The notes beneath the pieces were generated by a model. The model made no database searches. It saw only the letters and a program-made list of their open reading frames with translations, and was not told where the DNA came from. Shown here one piece after another: positions 1-12,800 of a stretch of DNA of 64,000 bases. The stretch covers positions 62,001 through 126,000 of the forward strand of contig JAECUM010003715.1 of NCBI GenBank assembly GCA_016617855.1. The letters run 5' to 3'. The position numbers were made by a program, and so were the translations under genes. Source of the stretch: Megalonaias nervosa (taxonomy: Eukaryota; Mollusca; Bivalvia; Unionida; Unionidae). Each line of letters opens with the position of its first letter. Positions within the stretch are counted from its first letter, which is position 1.

Positions 1-94
1 TGAGATTATTATAAATGAGATTTCATACTATATTTCTAACAGGAATAGATCAATATTCATGATTTTTCAGGCTGTATTATGTCGAGGATTGAGA

Positions 95-545
95 TCAATA
101 TTAATAATTTTTCAGGCTGTAATTCTTTCATGGATTGAGATAACTATTAATGATTTTCAGGCTGTATTGTTTCAAGGATTCAGATCACTATTAATAATTT
201 TGCAGACTGTATTTTGTTAAGAATTGAAAAACAATATTCATTTTTTAGGCTGTACTATGTCCAGGATTCAGATCACTATTAATAATTTTTCAGACTGTAT
301 TTTGTTAAGAATTGAAAAACAATATTCATTTTTTAGGCTGTACTATGTCCAGGATTCAGATCACTATTAATAATTTTTCAGACTGTATTTTGTTAAGAAT
401 TGAAAAACAATATTCATTTTTTAGGCTGTACTATGTCCAGGATTCAGATAACTATTAATAATTTTTCAGGCTGTATGATTGAGATAACTGTTAATGATTT
501 TTCTGGCTGTATTGTTGCAAGGATTGAGATCACTATTAATAATTT
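95..545. repeat. 88-bp tandem minisatellite, intron 3' end
   Basis: The phrase gatcactatt recurs at 183, 271, 359 and (as gataactatt) 447, a constant 88-bp spacing. Each unit holds two related half-units with ttttcaggctgta or tttttaggctgta. The array stops about 70 bp before the splice acceptor of the first PARP-like exon. Confidence 0.85.
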
Positions 546-616
546 TTTTTGCTGTATTGTGTCGAGGGTATGGAATACTCATCTTTTCTACAAGATATCT
601 TTCTCTTTGTTTCCAG

Positions 617-813
617 TGGGCAAAAATCCAGTAGTTGCAAAATCATTAAAGGGAAGAAGGAAATCAAGCAGCTTGGTGTTTAGTATAACCGTTGATTCTG
701 AATTGAATTTCCAAGCAGCAGTCAGAGATCTTCAGAGCTTCATAAAGAATGAATTCATTGTGAAAGAGATTGCTTCTTCAAGGGAAATAATATCAGACCT
801 GGTTAATAGACAG
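617..813 (+). CDS. PARP-like gene, exon a (internal)
   Basis: Acceptor tttgtttccag ends at 616 and donor cag|gtatgc follows 813. The exon begins with the last two bases of a codon and ends in phase 0. It encodes about 65 residues (KNPVVAKS... to DLVNRQ), probably part of a KH-like repeat. The preceding exon lies outside the window. Confidence 0.7.
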
Positions 814-3800
814 GTATGCATGTTCCTGTAGGGTCTCTATATTCTTAGTCCTGTAAATTGTTATTGTAGCCACACCCATGGTAAAAATACTGTCCAGTAT
901 TCAGGGTGTAGGTAGGTGGATAGGTTATGATCTCTACATGATTTCTGTCAGTTTCTATGGTTACATGCATAACCCAGAATAAAAAGCTGATGAAAAAAGA
1001 TACTGAATTCAGTTGATTACCGTATGAATTTCCGGTAGAGGAAAGTTGATTGTATGCAATTACATAATACCTGCAATTTAGCAATTGTGTCTGATTCAGA
1101 GTTAAAGTTAAAGTAGTAATACTTTGATGGCTTACCATGTACCACAAAGTCAGACATCTACTTCCCCCACCACCAACACCCAGTTTCCTCTGCTCACCCT
1201 CTCTGTGGGCAGTTACCTAGAGATTAGAACCCAAAATGTTCTCATGTACAGAGATTGCAAAAAAGAACCCCAGAAAAATGAAAAACGCTGATGTGACTCT
1301 TTATACCATCTATAGCACCATAAGAAAATCTTGAGGTCTTCTGCATCCTCGCCTTTTTCCCTTTGTAAGCTTTCAAAATCAAAATTCATCCCAGTGCTAA
1401 AGTACTATAAAATATTTTCTGATTTTCCATTTGTGATGATGAACTTTGTTTATATCCTATTTTTTTACCCCTTTGACACTTTCATCCTATGGATTATGGT
1501 GCCCAAAAGGTATTGTACTGTAACAAAAGGAAAATTGAAAGAAAATAACAGAAAGAGGAACAGATATGTATATTTAGCCTTATAACACCGCTTGGGGTTT
1601 GGGCTAATGTGTTGAAAGACATGAGAGGCACTGGAATTGTTCCTGAACATATGATCATGTCAATGTAAGGTTTCCACTAAAAGAAGTCTTATGATCTTTA
1701 GTTGATACTAAATAAAAGTGGTACCAACCTTATATTAAATATGGCCAGCCTGGTAGCCATTTTGAAAATCTTGCTGTCACTACTTGCCCTGGATGGATGG
1801 TCAAATCACTATTGAGTTTTCACCGTAAACCTCTTATTTTGATGTCTTGTTGGTTCAAATTGAAAATGGTGCCAATCTGAAAATCCAGTACAGCCAAAAA
1901 AGCAGCAGGCTTGAAAATCTTGATATTGATACTCCACCAGAATGGAAAATCACATCAGCATGAGGTTTTCAGCAAAAGACTTATCCTGGTTTTTATATCC
2001 ATAATGAAATTGTCCTGATCTGACATTCATTATGGCCATAATTGACAGTCATCTTGTAAATTTTGTCAGTGTTACTCCTCCTAAGTGGAAAGTCTTATCA
2101 ACATGAGGTTTTCACCACAATATTTATTATCGTATCCATTTGGTCCTAAATGGAAATGATGTAATATGTTATCCAGTGTGGCTGCCTTGTTGGCCATCAT
2201 GAAAATTGTGTTATAGCTATTCCTCCTTGTTGAATGGTCATATCAACATGGGGTTAAAACCAAAGCAAACTTCTTCTCATGTCAGGTTGATCATAAATGA
2301 AAATGTGTCTGATCTTGCATTAAATATTGTTTTATGGTGGCCATCTTGAAAATCTTCTCATACTAGAATATCATAGATGGTTTCAGCATTGTGCAATTAA
2401 ATGGAATAAAGAATATAAATTTAAAGTAAAGCTGATTTGAACATCACTTTATGGTCCTGTTCAAGTACATTCTTTTTGCTTAAAAACTTGCATTAAAGTG
2501 TTCATAAATTTAAGAATATGCACAGACAAAAACAATTTCATGCTAGTTTTTTAAACATTTGTTCCAAACTTGACCAGACCCAGCTAATCTGACGCCAAAC
2601 TCAACCAGAACCTCTGTGAAATCTGAGACACGGGCATTAAAAACAAAATTACAACCCCAACATTAGTTAACTGGCTGCCAAGGAACAACATATTGTCTGA
2701 AAAGAAATTGTTATGCACTTGCAAAAGAAAAACTCCTCAAGAAGGCCAAAATTAATTTTTACAGTGATTATAATCTCAATTTTTACAAGAAATTGCTTCA
2801 TAAACAGTCATAAACATAAATGGTCAGTTTGTTCTTCAAAAGAATAAAATATTCTAGTATATCATATCTGAAAGTATTGTCTGCTCATACTGGACTCCAG
2901 ATTACAATAATTTATTATTTAAGCCATTTTCTTTCGATGCTGATTCTTTCACATCATAAATCAAATATAAAGTTATATTTTTCTTTATAGATTTTATAAA
3001 TCAGTAACATTTTAGGTCACAGAGCTGGAGGGCATGGGTCAGGGAAATACCATGGTGTTAGTAAACAGGAAGAAAGGTGTCATTCAGGTGTCTGGAACTC
3101 ACAAAGATGTGTTAGACACTTACGATGCAGTCATGACATATCTATGTAAGAATGAGGATCACAAGAAACTGAAAGCACAACACACTATGAGTAAGTTAAT
3201 TTTCAGTCAAGGTTTTGTATTGCAAAATACTTAGAGATATTTTATGAAGTACCATTTGCATATATGTATATTGATGTATTCATGTGCCAGTATTTCTTTC
3301 TTTGTCAGTATATTGTTCCCTAATTCAGACGTTTTCCGTCTTTCTATCTACTCTCTGCCATATTTTGTTTAAACAAATTACTATTCTGTGGTAAGGGAAA
3401 TTTAACCATTTTTTCTCCTGGAATGTAAAAGGAATTATAAAGTCAGTCATGGACCATAAAGACATCAGGGTTATTAAATTAAACATTTCGTAAAGCCCTC
3501 TTTTTCTTACATTAAATAATCCTATGTTGATTGACTTAAGCAATTACATATAAAAGAAATTAACTCACACCAAAAGGTGCTAATTGGGAAGTATCTATTT
3601 ATATTCCTTACATCTACATTCAGCAAGGCCACCATGTGGTCATGATGACCGTGTTGTGATTGGTATTACTGTCATCTCATTTGAACCTAATATTTTTATT
3701 ATGGGCGACCAAAATTTGAGCTATACTGAAAATTGTTTGATCTAAACAGAAAATTGCTTGGTGTAAACTGAAAACTGTTTGGTGTAAATAGAAAATTGTT

Positions 3801-6800
3801 TGAACTAATCAGATATTATGAAAATCTCCCTTCAGTCCTAAGTTGCTACTTACAGATGAACTGCAAATGGTGTTCATATCAGCTATGTTTCTTCACTAAA
3901 TTAACCTTAGTACAGACATCTCCAGGTTATATTGCCAGGGTCAGATTTCATCGTAATATACTCATGAAAACTTTTCCTTGGTATGTAGGTGAAATAAATA
4001 AACTAAAGTTGCTTGTTTTCCACTAATATTCGAAAACAGCATCTGTCGGCATATCAATAGTATCCATTTGGTTTTTTGAAGTTTGCTTTAAAATACTTTA
4101 CCTGAATTAAATCATATCAAATCTTATGGTAATTTAAATAAGTTGATTAAATTAGTTTTGCAAGCCACAGCATAAAAGAACTGAAGTTATTCAAGGAATT
4201 TATGAATTTCATTGAATTGCATTGTCTTAAATCTTAGATTCAATATTATGCACTCAATATTGTGTAGTTAAATGTTAGATTCAATTTATTACACTCAGTA
4301 TTGTGTAGTTGAATGTTAGATTCAACTTATAATACTCATTATTGTGTAGTTAAATGTTAGATTCAATTTATTACACTCATTGTGTAGTTGACTGTTAGGT
4401 TCAATTTATCACACTCAGTATTGTGTAGTTAAATGTTAGATTCGATTTATTACACTCATTGTGTAGTTGATTGTTAGGTTCAATTTATCACACTCAATAT
4501 TTTGTAGTTAAATGTTAGATTCAATTTATTACACTCATTGTGTAGTTGATTGTTAGGTTCAATTTATCACACTCAGTATTGTGTAGTTAAATGTTAGATT
4601 CAATTTATTACACTCAGTATTGTATAGTTGAATGTTAGATTCAATTTATCAGTCTCAATATTTTGTACTTAAATGTTAGATTCAATTTATCACACTCAAT
4701 AATGTGTAGTCAAATGTTAGATTCAATTTATTACACTCAATTTTGTATAGTTAAATATTAGATTCAATTTATTACACTCAGCATTGTGTAGTTAAATATT
4801 AGATTCAGTTTATCACACTCATTATTATGTAGTTAAATGTTAGATTCAGTTTATCACACTCAGTATTATGTAGTTGAATTTTAGATTCAGTTTGAAACAC
4901 TCAATATTGTATAGTTCAATGTTAGATTCAGTTTATAATATTCATTATTGTGTATTTGTTATTGTGTAGTTGAATGTTAGGTTCAATTTATAACACTCAT
5001 TATTTTGTAGTTGAATGTTAGGTTCAATTTAGAACACTCAATATTGTGTAGTTGAATGTAAGGTTCAATTTATAACACTCAATATTGTGAAGTTGAATGT
5101 TAGATTCAATTTATCACACTCAATATTGCATAGTTGGATGTCAGATTCAGTTTATCACACTCAGTATTGTGTAGTTTAATGTTAGATTCAGTTTATCACA
5201 CTCAGTATTGTGTAGTTGAATGATTGAAGTGCATTTAGACACAATTTTTAAATTATGCCTGGGACTCAAATGACATTTTTTTGTGTAGTATTAAGGGTAA
5301 TTGCATTAAGTAGTATCAAAAAAGTATCATTTTGGTTGATAAGAGTTTATATGGATATTACATGTTTTTTTCTGTATCACTGACCCCTGAATTGTGAAGG
5401 GGTCATTAAAGCTGGAACCCTTTGGAGCAAGGGCATCAGCACACCCAAAGGGTTCATTGAAAGTTGATACCAGAAAAACAGGTATAACTGCCCTTTTTTA
5501 AATTTTCATATGCAGTTGAAAATGTTATTTGTGAGGGTGCTGATCTTGTATATTGACTGTACATAATTCTTTTCCAGGCAGTGTCCATTCCCAATCAGCT
5601 TATGTAAAACAAATGAGTGTCTTGCAAACGAGTCAACTTCTAAGATCTATTTAGAAATAACCATTTTAGCAAATCATTCAATATAATATGTAATCTTTTA
5701 GGAATAAGCAACTACCAAATTTTGCAAGTTAATATGTGAAATTTCTCATATTCTAACCTATATTTTGATTTGTACAGAAACATGAATGCTAACAGAAGCA
5801 AACATGTAAAAAACTTCTCTTTGCATAATAATTATTTCTGCTGCTCTGAATAAATAATGTGTATTAGAGTGAAGAGAGCATGTCTTTTTTATCTACTTGG
5901 AAAATTTATTTCTTCTCTATGACTGGATTGCATGTTTTTCTTATGTATAGTTAGTTTGTACTGTGTGCTTGACCTTTGTCCATGATTGAGGGTAGACTTT
6001 TAGTGTATACCTGATTTTTTGTTTTATTTGTAAGTTATTAATAGATGTTAACTTGTGTTTGAGTTGGAAATATAACCCTGATTTTGGCCTTAGAAGCTTC
6101 TGGAAACAAACTTGTTTACAGTTTGGAGTAATTTTCCATTAAGATATTGAATTTTTTCAGAAAATGCTATTGCAACATAAAGTCAAGTCTGGATGTATAT
6201 AAAGTTGAGATCAACAAGATTATTCATTCCTATTTTAAGTTCAGCCTGAAGAATTATTTACTGTTATGTTCAAATATAATTTGGGAGGAGTCGTTTAAAA
6301 TACTCATTGGAATTGGAAAGTGCTCATGGACATTTTGGTCAAAATCCCTATTTTTTGGATTATTTTGAATTCATTCAAGAACATTCTGGATTATATCATT
6401 GTGATATAGCAAAACTGTTCGTACATCAAACTATTCAAGACAACTGGTTCAACAGCATATTCAATATTAGAATAGGAACGCTATACTTTCGGACTTGTGA
6501 TAGAACTTTTAGGATTATTTGGGATTTAATTCACAGTACTGTATGTTCCTCTTAAAGTTTCATTTTATATGGCTTAGAGAATTAATTTATTTGTTGAATT
6601 TAACAAAACTTGTTGGTTTGCTTTTTCTGTTACTTAGTTTAAAACCATAGAGCCGTAACAGTTTTGAAGTTGATAGCAACAATATGGAAGTACAGAGTCA
6701 GTGGTTTTGGGTGTGGCCTGTAAAAAGTACAAGAATAACAGCCACAATGACACAGCTTATCAAATAATGCTGTGCACAAAATTTTGTGTTAGAATATTCA

Positions 6801-9800
6801 TCGAAACATAGAAATCCATAATATATAGATGCTTGAGATCTTAATAAGAAATGTATGTGATAAATGGGAAAAGTTATGCACTTTTAAGAAAAATTCTTGA
6901 AAGATGTCTTTCCTATGCTATGAGAATCTATAGTACCATATGGAAACATTTCCAGCAAATTTGTTATTTGATGGAATTATTTAGTGAAGGCAGTAGATAA
7001 GTGGCTTCATATGTGAAAGAGGGAATTGAAATGGATTTAACACAATGGCAATTACTATTCTGAACAGTATAGAGAAATTTGTAATTGTAATTCAGTCAGT
7101 GTGTATAGTTTCTTTCCAAATGTATCAGAGAATTTATTCAACAAATGCAGCTTATGCATGGTCTGTAGTTAGTGTAGAAGTGAGTTTGTTACATTGTAGT
7201 TTGTAACGGTGGGAATTTCTTTCAGATTGGGTATATTACAGTTCTAGATACGCCCGTAATGATTGACCTCATACTTCTGTCTTGAATAAGCCAAAATATT
7301 ACTGTTGTTAGTCATGGTTGATCTCATACTTGTTTTGTGTAAGCCAAATATTACTACTGTTTGACTTGATTGATTTCATACTTTTGCGTTCAGTAAGTCA
7401 TATATTACTGCTGTTTGACCTGATTGATCTCATACTTCTGCCTTGTGAAAGTTAAATATTACTGCTGTTGGACTTGATTGATCTCATACTTTTGCCTTGT
7501 GTAAGTCATATATTACTGCTGTTTGACCTGATTGATCTCATACTTCTGGCTTGTGTAAGTTAAATATTACTGGTGTTTGACCTGATTGATCTCATACTGC
7601 TGGCTTGTGTAAGTTAAATATTACTGCTGATTGACCTGATTGATCTCATACTTCTGGCTTGTGTAAGTTAAATATTACTGGTGTTTGACCTGATTGATCT
7701 CATACTTCTGCCTTGTGTAAGTTAAATATTACTGCTGTTTGACCTGATTGATCTCATACTTCCACCTTGTGTAAGTTAAATATTACTGGTGTTTGACCTG
7801 ATTGATCTCATACTTCTGGCATGTGTAAGTTAAATATTACTGCTGTTTGACTTGATTGATCTCATATTTTTGCCTTGTGTAAATGAAATGTTACTGCTGC
7901 TTGACTTTATTGGTCTCATACTTCTGTCTTGAGTAAGTTAAATATTACTGCTATTTGTCTTGATTGATCTCATACTTTTCCCTTGTGTAAATTAAATATT
8001 ACTGCTGCTTGACTTGATTGATCTCATACTTCTGCCTTGTGTAAGTCATATTTTATAATATTTATGATGATTGACCTCATACATTGCAGGTGACCTGTCC
8101 CTCCCAAGTAGCTGGACCAAAATGGCCCCCAGTGAAAATATGAAATGCGTGACTTTGAATCCTAGTGATAAGGAGTACAAGGATGTTTCAAGAAAGTTTC
8201 TTGATTCAGCTGAAGGTGCTGGCCAGCAAAAGGGAGTCTATGCAACAGGCAAAATCTCGTACTCTGGGATTCGTAAGCTGACTGTGATCAAGGTAATATT
8301 GGATCAAATGACCTTATTTTATAGTTAATGAAATTTCATTGACAAAGAAAACTTCCCTGCCTATTTGCAGTTTTAAGTTCACTTTCCGCGCAGATTTTGG
8401 GTTGTAGAATAAGTCTGTGTTCCTTTTTTGATGAGACTCATGACTGAGTGGAAGCAGCCTGTTTTTTTGTCATGGATTGTACCCAGTGTCATTAGAGGAG
8501 CCTAGTAGTTGAGTGGAGGAGCAGGTGATGATTGCCACTCTGATACACTACTTTGGCCTCAACTTCAGCAAGACAGGTGGTCAGAAGGACTCAATCTGAT
8601 CAATCAGATAGTCAGTTCCACTATCTTAAAAACAGTTTCACTGAATTCTTTGCTTTACAAAGTTCACCACTGTGACTAAAGAAATATGTTGTTGTCTTAC
8701 AAAGGACATAACTTTTGAGGCAGTTTTAAGGGTCATTTGAATAAAGTTTCTTTTTTGCTTGAGTATGTCACCTTGTGTATCCCTGATATAATCTGTGATC
8801 TCAGAACATATCACAAGTGAAATGTGTCAACATTTGCCATAATATTGAGTTGATTCCCACAAACACTTATATCCTTACATTCAGCTGTGCCACTCTGACT
8901 ACATCAATCAAAGCTGGATCTTTAGTGACCATACCTGTTAACCGTTTCATTTGTCAGCCTGAATCGTTTGCAGTGCGTTCAGTAAATGAAGAATTAATTT
9001 CTGGCATCACTGATCATTCCAACAACCATTTCATACTACTAGCAAAATGCATTAGCAAAAGCATGGAATGGGTGACAAATTACACACTCCTCTGGTATCT
9101 TTAATACTGTTAGACATCGTTATAAATTTAGATATCAGAGGAGGACAGTTGACCATATTGTCAGACTTTAGAATTTTTTGGAGAAGCTTTCCTAAAGAAA
9201 AAAATATATGGTCAATGCCAGCTAATTATTTTATGAGCTACAGATCCAGGCTATATGTGGTGGTACATTAAATACCTTACTTAAAAGAATGAAAGTCACT
9301 GATTGGCTGAAAATAATTACCGGAAAAATTTTTAACATAATTTTTTACGAGAAAGCAGTGTATGGGTAAATTGTCAGCATTTGTAGGCTTGAACCTACAA
9401 CCATTTTTATTTTATTGCTGTCACCACGCAAGTACTACAGGACATAAACATGTAAATCTCACTGGGCTGAAATTTTATCATGGGCACCTACAAGGGAAAT
9501 TTTGTTGAAAATGAAGAATACAGCCTATCATTTTCATTGCTTGTAAACTTTTCACTTCAGTACATCATTAGTAAGATGTTAGAAACAGGTATCTAGGGAT
9601 TGCTAATTAAAATAATATGTAATGTACTTTTCCAGGAGGGCTATTAATAATAAATGTCCCAAAAAACTAATTTTTCAGAAGAAACCTGTGTATGGGTATA
9701 CTGCATGCATAAGTAGCATTGAACCCAAAACAATATTTTATTGCTGTTGCTGCACAGGTACTACTGAATGTATACTGGGAGATCTCACTGGGCTGAATTT

Positions 9801-12800
9801 TTATGTTGGGCACTTAAAAGAAATTTTGTAAAAATGAAGCACGCACTTATCACTTTCTTTGTTTACAACTTTCCTGTTTGATAGATAATTCATGAGATGG
9901 GAACATGATTTGCTGATCTTATCAAAAAAAATTATAATTCGACCAAATATTAATATTATTGTGCATAGGAATTGAATTAGCTGCCTGTGCCATATAAAGG
10001 CCAAAAGTTTTTGAGTTGGAGAAAGCTTATGTCACTATATTTGAAGGGCTGTCTTTCTAACTTTGTGTCCAATTTTTTAAAAGGTAGAATTTCATCAGAG
10101 TTAGGGTAAGGACCGACTTTTCTGAAAGATCTCCTCAGGAAATGGGTGTACATCAGGGCAGCACATTGTCAGTCACCTTGTTCAGTGTTAACATTAATAG
10201 CATAGGGAAATGATTTACTCCAGGAACTGGCTGCTCATTGTATGTCAGTTACTTTTGGCTGTGCTAGAGATCAGTGTGTGCATACCATTGATCATCAGCT
10301 ACCGATATGTGTAAATAGAGTTCAAAAATGGGCAGAAGAAAACAGGTTAAAATTTATGAAATTTAAAACTGTTTGAATGCACTTTTGTGAATCGGACAGA
10401 ATTTATGAACACCACAAACTCTATCATAATGGTTCTCTTGTACTGGTTCAGGAAGAGATCAAATTTGTATGCCTTAATTTTTGACCATATTAGATACATC
10501 AGGGAAAAATGTCAAAAAAGCCCTGGCTTTAATATGTGTCATGGCAAACACACTTTGGAGAGCAAACTGGAAGGTCTTATTCAGACTGTACAGGACTTGA
10601 GTAATATTAAAACTTGACTATGTCTCAACCTGTATGGATCAGCTTGTAAATCTTATATCCAAATGCTTGGATTTTGTCCAGGAGCTTTTAGAACCTTCCA
10701 CTTGGAAAGCCTCCATGTTGAGGCAAATGAACCTTCACTTTATCTCAGATGAATGAAATTGGCTCTTCTGTATATTATGAAACTTTCTCTAATCCACCAA
10801 AATCCTGGATATATTTTATCATTCAGCCCAAATAACAGAACTTGTGCACAAGAATCCAAATTTTGTTGCACCTGTTGTCATATGAATTCATCCACTCACT
10901 GAAGCAGTAAAATTTCAACATTTGCAAATTCTGTATTTCTGAATCACCATCACAGCAATCAACACCAGGATCCCAAACAATATTTGATCTCTGGGAATTA
11001 ATAATTTCAAGAATTTTCTTGCCTTTTCAGAGTAAATTCAGTGAAATCAGGGCCTTCTATCATGGCCAGATATCCCTGAATACAGATGGTGTTGAAAGAT
11101 GGAGACAAGGTAGCAGCTGCCATTGCAATACTCTGTGGCATCCTTTCAATCTGGTTCCTATACAAAGCCTCCATTTTTACCACTGAAATTACAGGCATTT
11201 ACTAAAATCTCTAAACTATGCTGAAACCTACCAAAAACTAGTTGTGCCATTTTTTTGGATTCCATTTCCATTCTAAAAGTCTTGCAAAACATGAAATGTG
11301 AGAACCCATCATTATTCCAGATCTGTCAGAAACGTGATTTGCTCTTAGTCTGGATAAATATTCTGGTTATTTACAATTGTGAAAAGACAAATAAAGCAGC
11401 CAAAGCTGCTAAAAAGTCATCCATTTCTGAACTGAAAATTCCATATACTGACTCAAGTATTATATAAATCAGCATGTTCATATTTGGTGAATTTTGTGGA
11501 ATGAAAATTCCACAAACAAGCTTCAGAAATCAAATCCACCTTTGATTAGTGGCATTCCTCACGTAGAACAAATTGCAGAGATGAGGTGTTATTGTCAGCT
11601 GATCATGTATATGACATAAACACTCGAGTCTTGAATACCTTCTGAAAGGTGATCCTTAACCAGAGTGCATACTCTAGCAATGTCCAGTAACAGTGGAACA
11701 CATTTTTGTAGAGTGTGTCGACTTCCAAATGGTGAGACAGAAGTATTTTCATGTTAGACCACTCCAATAACCTAAGGGTTACAGCGTCTGCCTCAGATGT
11801 GGGAGGTTGCGGCTTCAAACCTTGGCCAATTCATACCAAAGACTTATAATAATGGTACCAACAGCTGCCTCGCTTGGTGCTCAGCATTAAGAGGTTAGTT
11901 TTAGGACTGGTCGGCCTGGTGTCAGGATAATAGGACTGGATGGGACATAATGCTGCATGTCTGCAGCATGATGCCCCAGTGCTAGATATCACTATAAACT
12001 GCCACACAGCAAACATCATAGTGATGTGAGTAAAATCGTTAAAGCTACAATAAAAATCTAAATCATGCAAAACACATTTTCATGTTAACTCATTCTTTGT
12101 TAAGGTGATGTACTACCAGAGAAAATCTTGGACTTTAATATTTAGTTCAGTTTTTATAACAAATTTTGACCAATATTTAAAAAAGGATTTTAGATTTTTT
12201 ACCGCTATCTTTTTTTATATACCTTTTACATATTTTAATATTTGAAAACTTTTATCATTTAGTAATGTTTTTTCGGATGAACTTTTCAGTTCATATTGTT
12301 GTTTTTGGAGCATTGCTTTTAATCAGCACCATATAGCAAGTATTGTGCTGATGCGTCATTAAACCAAATTACTACTACTACTACTACTCTAAGTTGACTT
12401 AATTGGCTTGATATTAAACAAGAATGATTTGACTTTATTCCTAAATAAATCTTGTCATGTACATTTAAAAGACAACTAGAGATTGACCTTACATTCATCT
12501 TACAACCTTGTTCTTTGGTCTTAGCTATTAGTATGCTTTTGTTGTACTATCTTCTATTCAGATAGGAATGCATTTTATGTGCAAATGTAGTACATATCAA
12601 GTGAACGTTGTTTACATTTTAGTCTAGTTTCAACTGTACAGGTATTAGCCGGAGGTAATATATGTTTTAGACAAGATGCAGAATTCATTATTATAGGCTA
12701 CCATTTTATTAGTAGCCATTAATGAGATTGGATTCGCACACATACTCTGTATTGAAATAAAAGAGGAGGAGCAAAAATATGCAGAAGTAAATGGTTGGAC

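Larger units (their letters stand above)
3191..8089 (+). other. Intron b-c, rich in minisatellites
   Basis: A 4.9-kb intron. It holds a 41-bp array (4232-5224), a dispersed repeat (6577-6660) and a 54-bp array (7247-8081) that runs up to the splice acceptor. The small ORFs at 3325-3543, 3796-4026 and 6147-6555 are not recognisable as genes. Confidence 0.6.
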
